Shown one piece after another: positions 62,610 through 64,000 of a stretch of 64,000 bases of DNA. Origin of the DNA: Rotaria socialis. Lineage: Eukaryota; Rotifera; Eurotatoria; Philodinida; Philodinidae. Both the position numbers and the translations under genes were made by a program. The number at the start of each line of letters is the position of its first letter. Position 1 is the stretch's first letter. The DNA lies in NCBI GenBank assembly GCA_905331475.1, contig CAJNYU010000505.1:269733-333732 (forward strand), in the 5' to 3' direction. The notes under the pieces were generated by a model, which worked only from the letters and a program-made list of their open reading frames with translations, searched no databases and was not told where the DNA came from.

Positions 62610-64000
62610 ATGGGTTGTGGATAGGGATGTGCAGTGTCGGTGTAAACACTGAAAAACTGACCACTGAGTGCACCGTCGGTGCAAGTCGGTGGTCCACTGG
62701 ACACAGTGTCGGTGTAGTCGGTGCTCCACTGGACACACCATCGGTACAAGTCGGTGGTCAGTACACCGACACTGCACATCCCTAGTTGTAGATCATCGGA
62801 AGTAGCGGCTGCTACTCATTCGACAGCATCTCCACCAATTGTCAATGGCCAATCAAAGCAAGCATCTGATGGGTCATTTGAAAATGATCTGAGTAAAAGA
62901 AGAACTAGTACAACATCTCATACTAGCAAAAAGATTAGAATGAATTCTGCTACATCCATCAGCAGTACGACAAAGAGAGTAGCAAATGCTTCATCGAGAA
63001 CGACTACAACAGATCTAAAATCGTCCACTGTAAGAAAAAGGTCTCGGACACCGTCATTGGCATTGTATGATGATGCTAACTATGACTTGGTAATTGTTTG
63101 GGTGGACCCTCATATTATTGATAGCGAGAAGACTTATGTGAACTCAATCACTAAATTCCGACGCATTACTGATGTAGTTTTCATATTCAATGAATTTGAT
63201 CAATGTATTCATTTTCTTGATCATATCTATCAGAAGACAGCATTTCTTATTGTTTCGGATTCAGTTGTCGAACAATTCTTACCACTTGTTATCGGTAAAC
63301 CACAGCTAGACTTTATCTATATACTAAATCAAACAAAGCGGAAAATAGAATTGGTTAACGACTGGACAAAAAAAGTGAAAGGACTTTTTGATGATATTGA
63401 ACAGATATTCAAGGCGATTACGGCTGATAGTTATCACATAGATAGTTGGATACCTATTAGTATTCTACCCAAGAATGAAAATGAAGCCAACGAACTGAAT
63501 TCGTCGTTCATGTACATGTGCTTGTTGACAGAAATTCTTCTCAAATGCAGTATGATTACAAAGCGAGGAATACACTATCCGAACTTTGTCGTGGTCGGTA
63601 TCTCGATAATGAAGAAGAATTAAATTTAATCAATGAATTTGAGCAAAACTACAAAAGTCAATCAGCTGTTTATTGGTATACTAGAGATTACTTTCTATAT
63701 AAGACGATGAATATTGCACTGAGAACACAAGATATGGAGATCATTATGACAATGGGATTTTTTATTCGTGATCTTCATGAACAATTTGTAGTCATGCATA
63801 AAAAACAAGTGGATCAACAAAAGGAAGTATTGATTTTTCGTGGCCAAGATGTTTTATTAAATGAATTCGACAATATAAGAAAAATATAGGCGGTCTGATA
63901 TCATTCAACGTTTTCTTGTCAACCAGTACTAATATCGAAATATCATTAAATTTCGCCAAGGGTGCAGAAAATGATCCAAAACTTGTTCCAGTGCTCTTTA
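62610..64000 (+). pseudogene. ART-domain (arginine ADP-ribosyltransferase-like) gene, disrupted, runs off window
   Basis: ATG GGT TGT GGA (MGCG, an N-myristoylation-type start) at 62610-62621 is cut by a 163-bp MITE; the frame resumes at 62793 with SSEVAAATHS. Downstream come a Ser/Thr/Lys-rich linker, YDLVIVWVDPHIIDSEKTYV, and a region with YWYTRDYFLYKTMNIALRTQ, typical of bdelloid proteins carrying an ART domain. The ART domain begins near 63830 with IFRGQ and GGLISFNVFLSTS, the latter being the conserved ART segment for NAD binding and toxin-independent eukaryotic ecto-ARTs. Breaks: TAG immediately after MGCG, a frame change near 63535-63550, and one missing base in an A-run near 63880. 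Such proteins are expected to modify arginine on target proteins; this copy is very likely inactive. Confidence 0.82.
62622..62784. mobile_element. hAT-type MITE inserted at codon 4 of the ART-domain gene
   Basis: 163 bp with long inverted ends, TAGGGATGTGCAGTGTCGGT at the left and its complement at the right. Target duplication GTTGTGGA (62614-62621) and GTTGTAGA (62785-62792), 7 of 8 identical. Interior made of GTCGGTG / CCACTGGACAC repeats. Insertion plus one duplication copy adds 171 bp, a multiple of three, but the first inserted codon is TAG. Confidence 0.92.

Overview
The window looks like nuclear DNA of a small, AT-rich animal genome, most likely a bdelloid rotifer. This is inferred from the animal genes present (unc-13, cactin, fzr/Cdh1, C18orf32), many short AT-rich introns of about 50-60 bp mixed with a few kilobase introns, and gene types known to be abundant in bdelloids (ART-domain proteins with an MGCG start, a bacterial-type papain protease, an Asp/Glu racemase with introns, B-box-like small proteins). 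No ribosomal RNA, tRNA or CRISPR array was recognised.

Left half (1-37.3 kb), conserved core genes. One very large minus-strand gene, unc-13/Munc13 (synaptic vesicle priming), runs from its start codon at 26942 to beyond the left edge. I could assemble 31 coding exons whose phases all agree: C2A, linker, C1, C2B, MUN domain and the start of C2C. A second first exon (15276-15928) predicts a C2A-less isoform from an internal promoter. Two intronless genes sit inside its introns on the same strand: a lipid-droplet-associated hydrolase (LDAH) and an unrecognised 268-codon gene. The 4 kb intron after the second exon holds a long fold-back DNA element with a smaller palindromic MITE inserted in its tip. 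Head to head with unc-13 is cactin (spliceosome-associated, nine exons), followed on the plus strand by a C18orf32-like small membrane-anchored protein and fzr/Cdh1 (APC/C activator, five exons).

Right half (37.3-64 kb), accessory territory. Genes are sparse and lie among decayed genes and DNA transposons. They are a B-box-like protein, an Asp/Glu racemase with six exons, a papain-family protease with a suspect splice site, and a secreted or membrane glycosyltransferase-like protein. Pseudogenes include GNAT-like, alpha/beta-hydrolase-like, LINE and ART-domain remnants. Non-autonomous hAT-type elements are frequent: three MITEs and one 3.4 kb element, all with recognisable 8-bp target duplications. 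One MITE sits at codon 4 of the ART gene. At 46.3-46.8 kb a near-perfect 251-bp-arm palindrome carries two inverted hammerhead-ribozyme motifs and abuts a 551-N assembly gap.

Two assembly problems are visible: the gap at the palindrome, and a 471-bp exact duplication either side of a single N at 55833.
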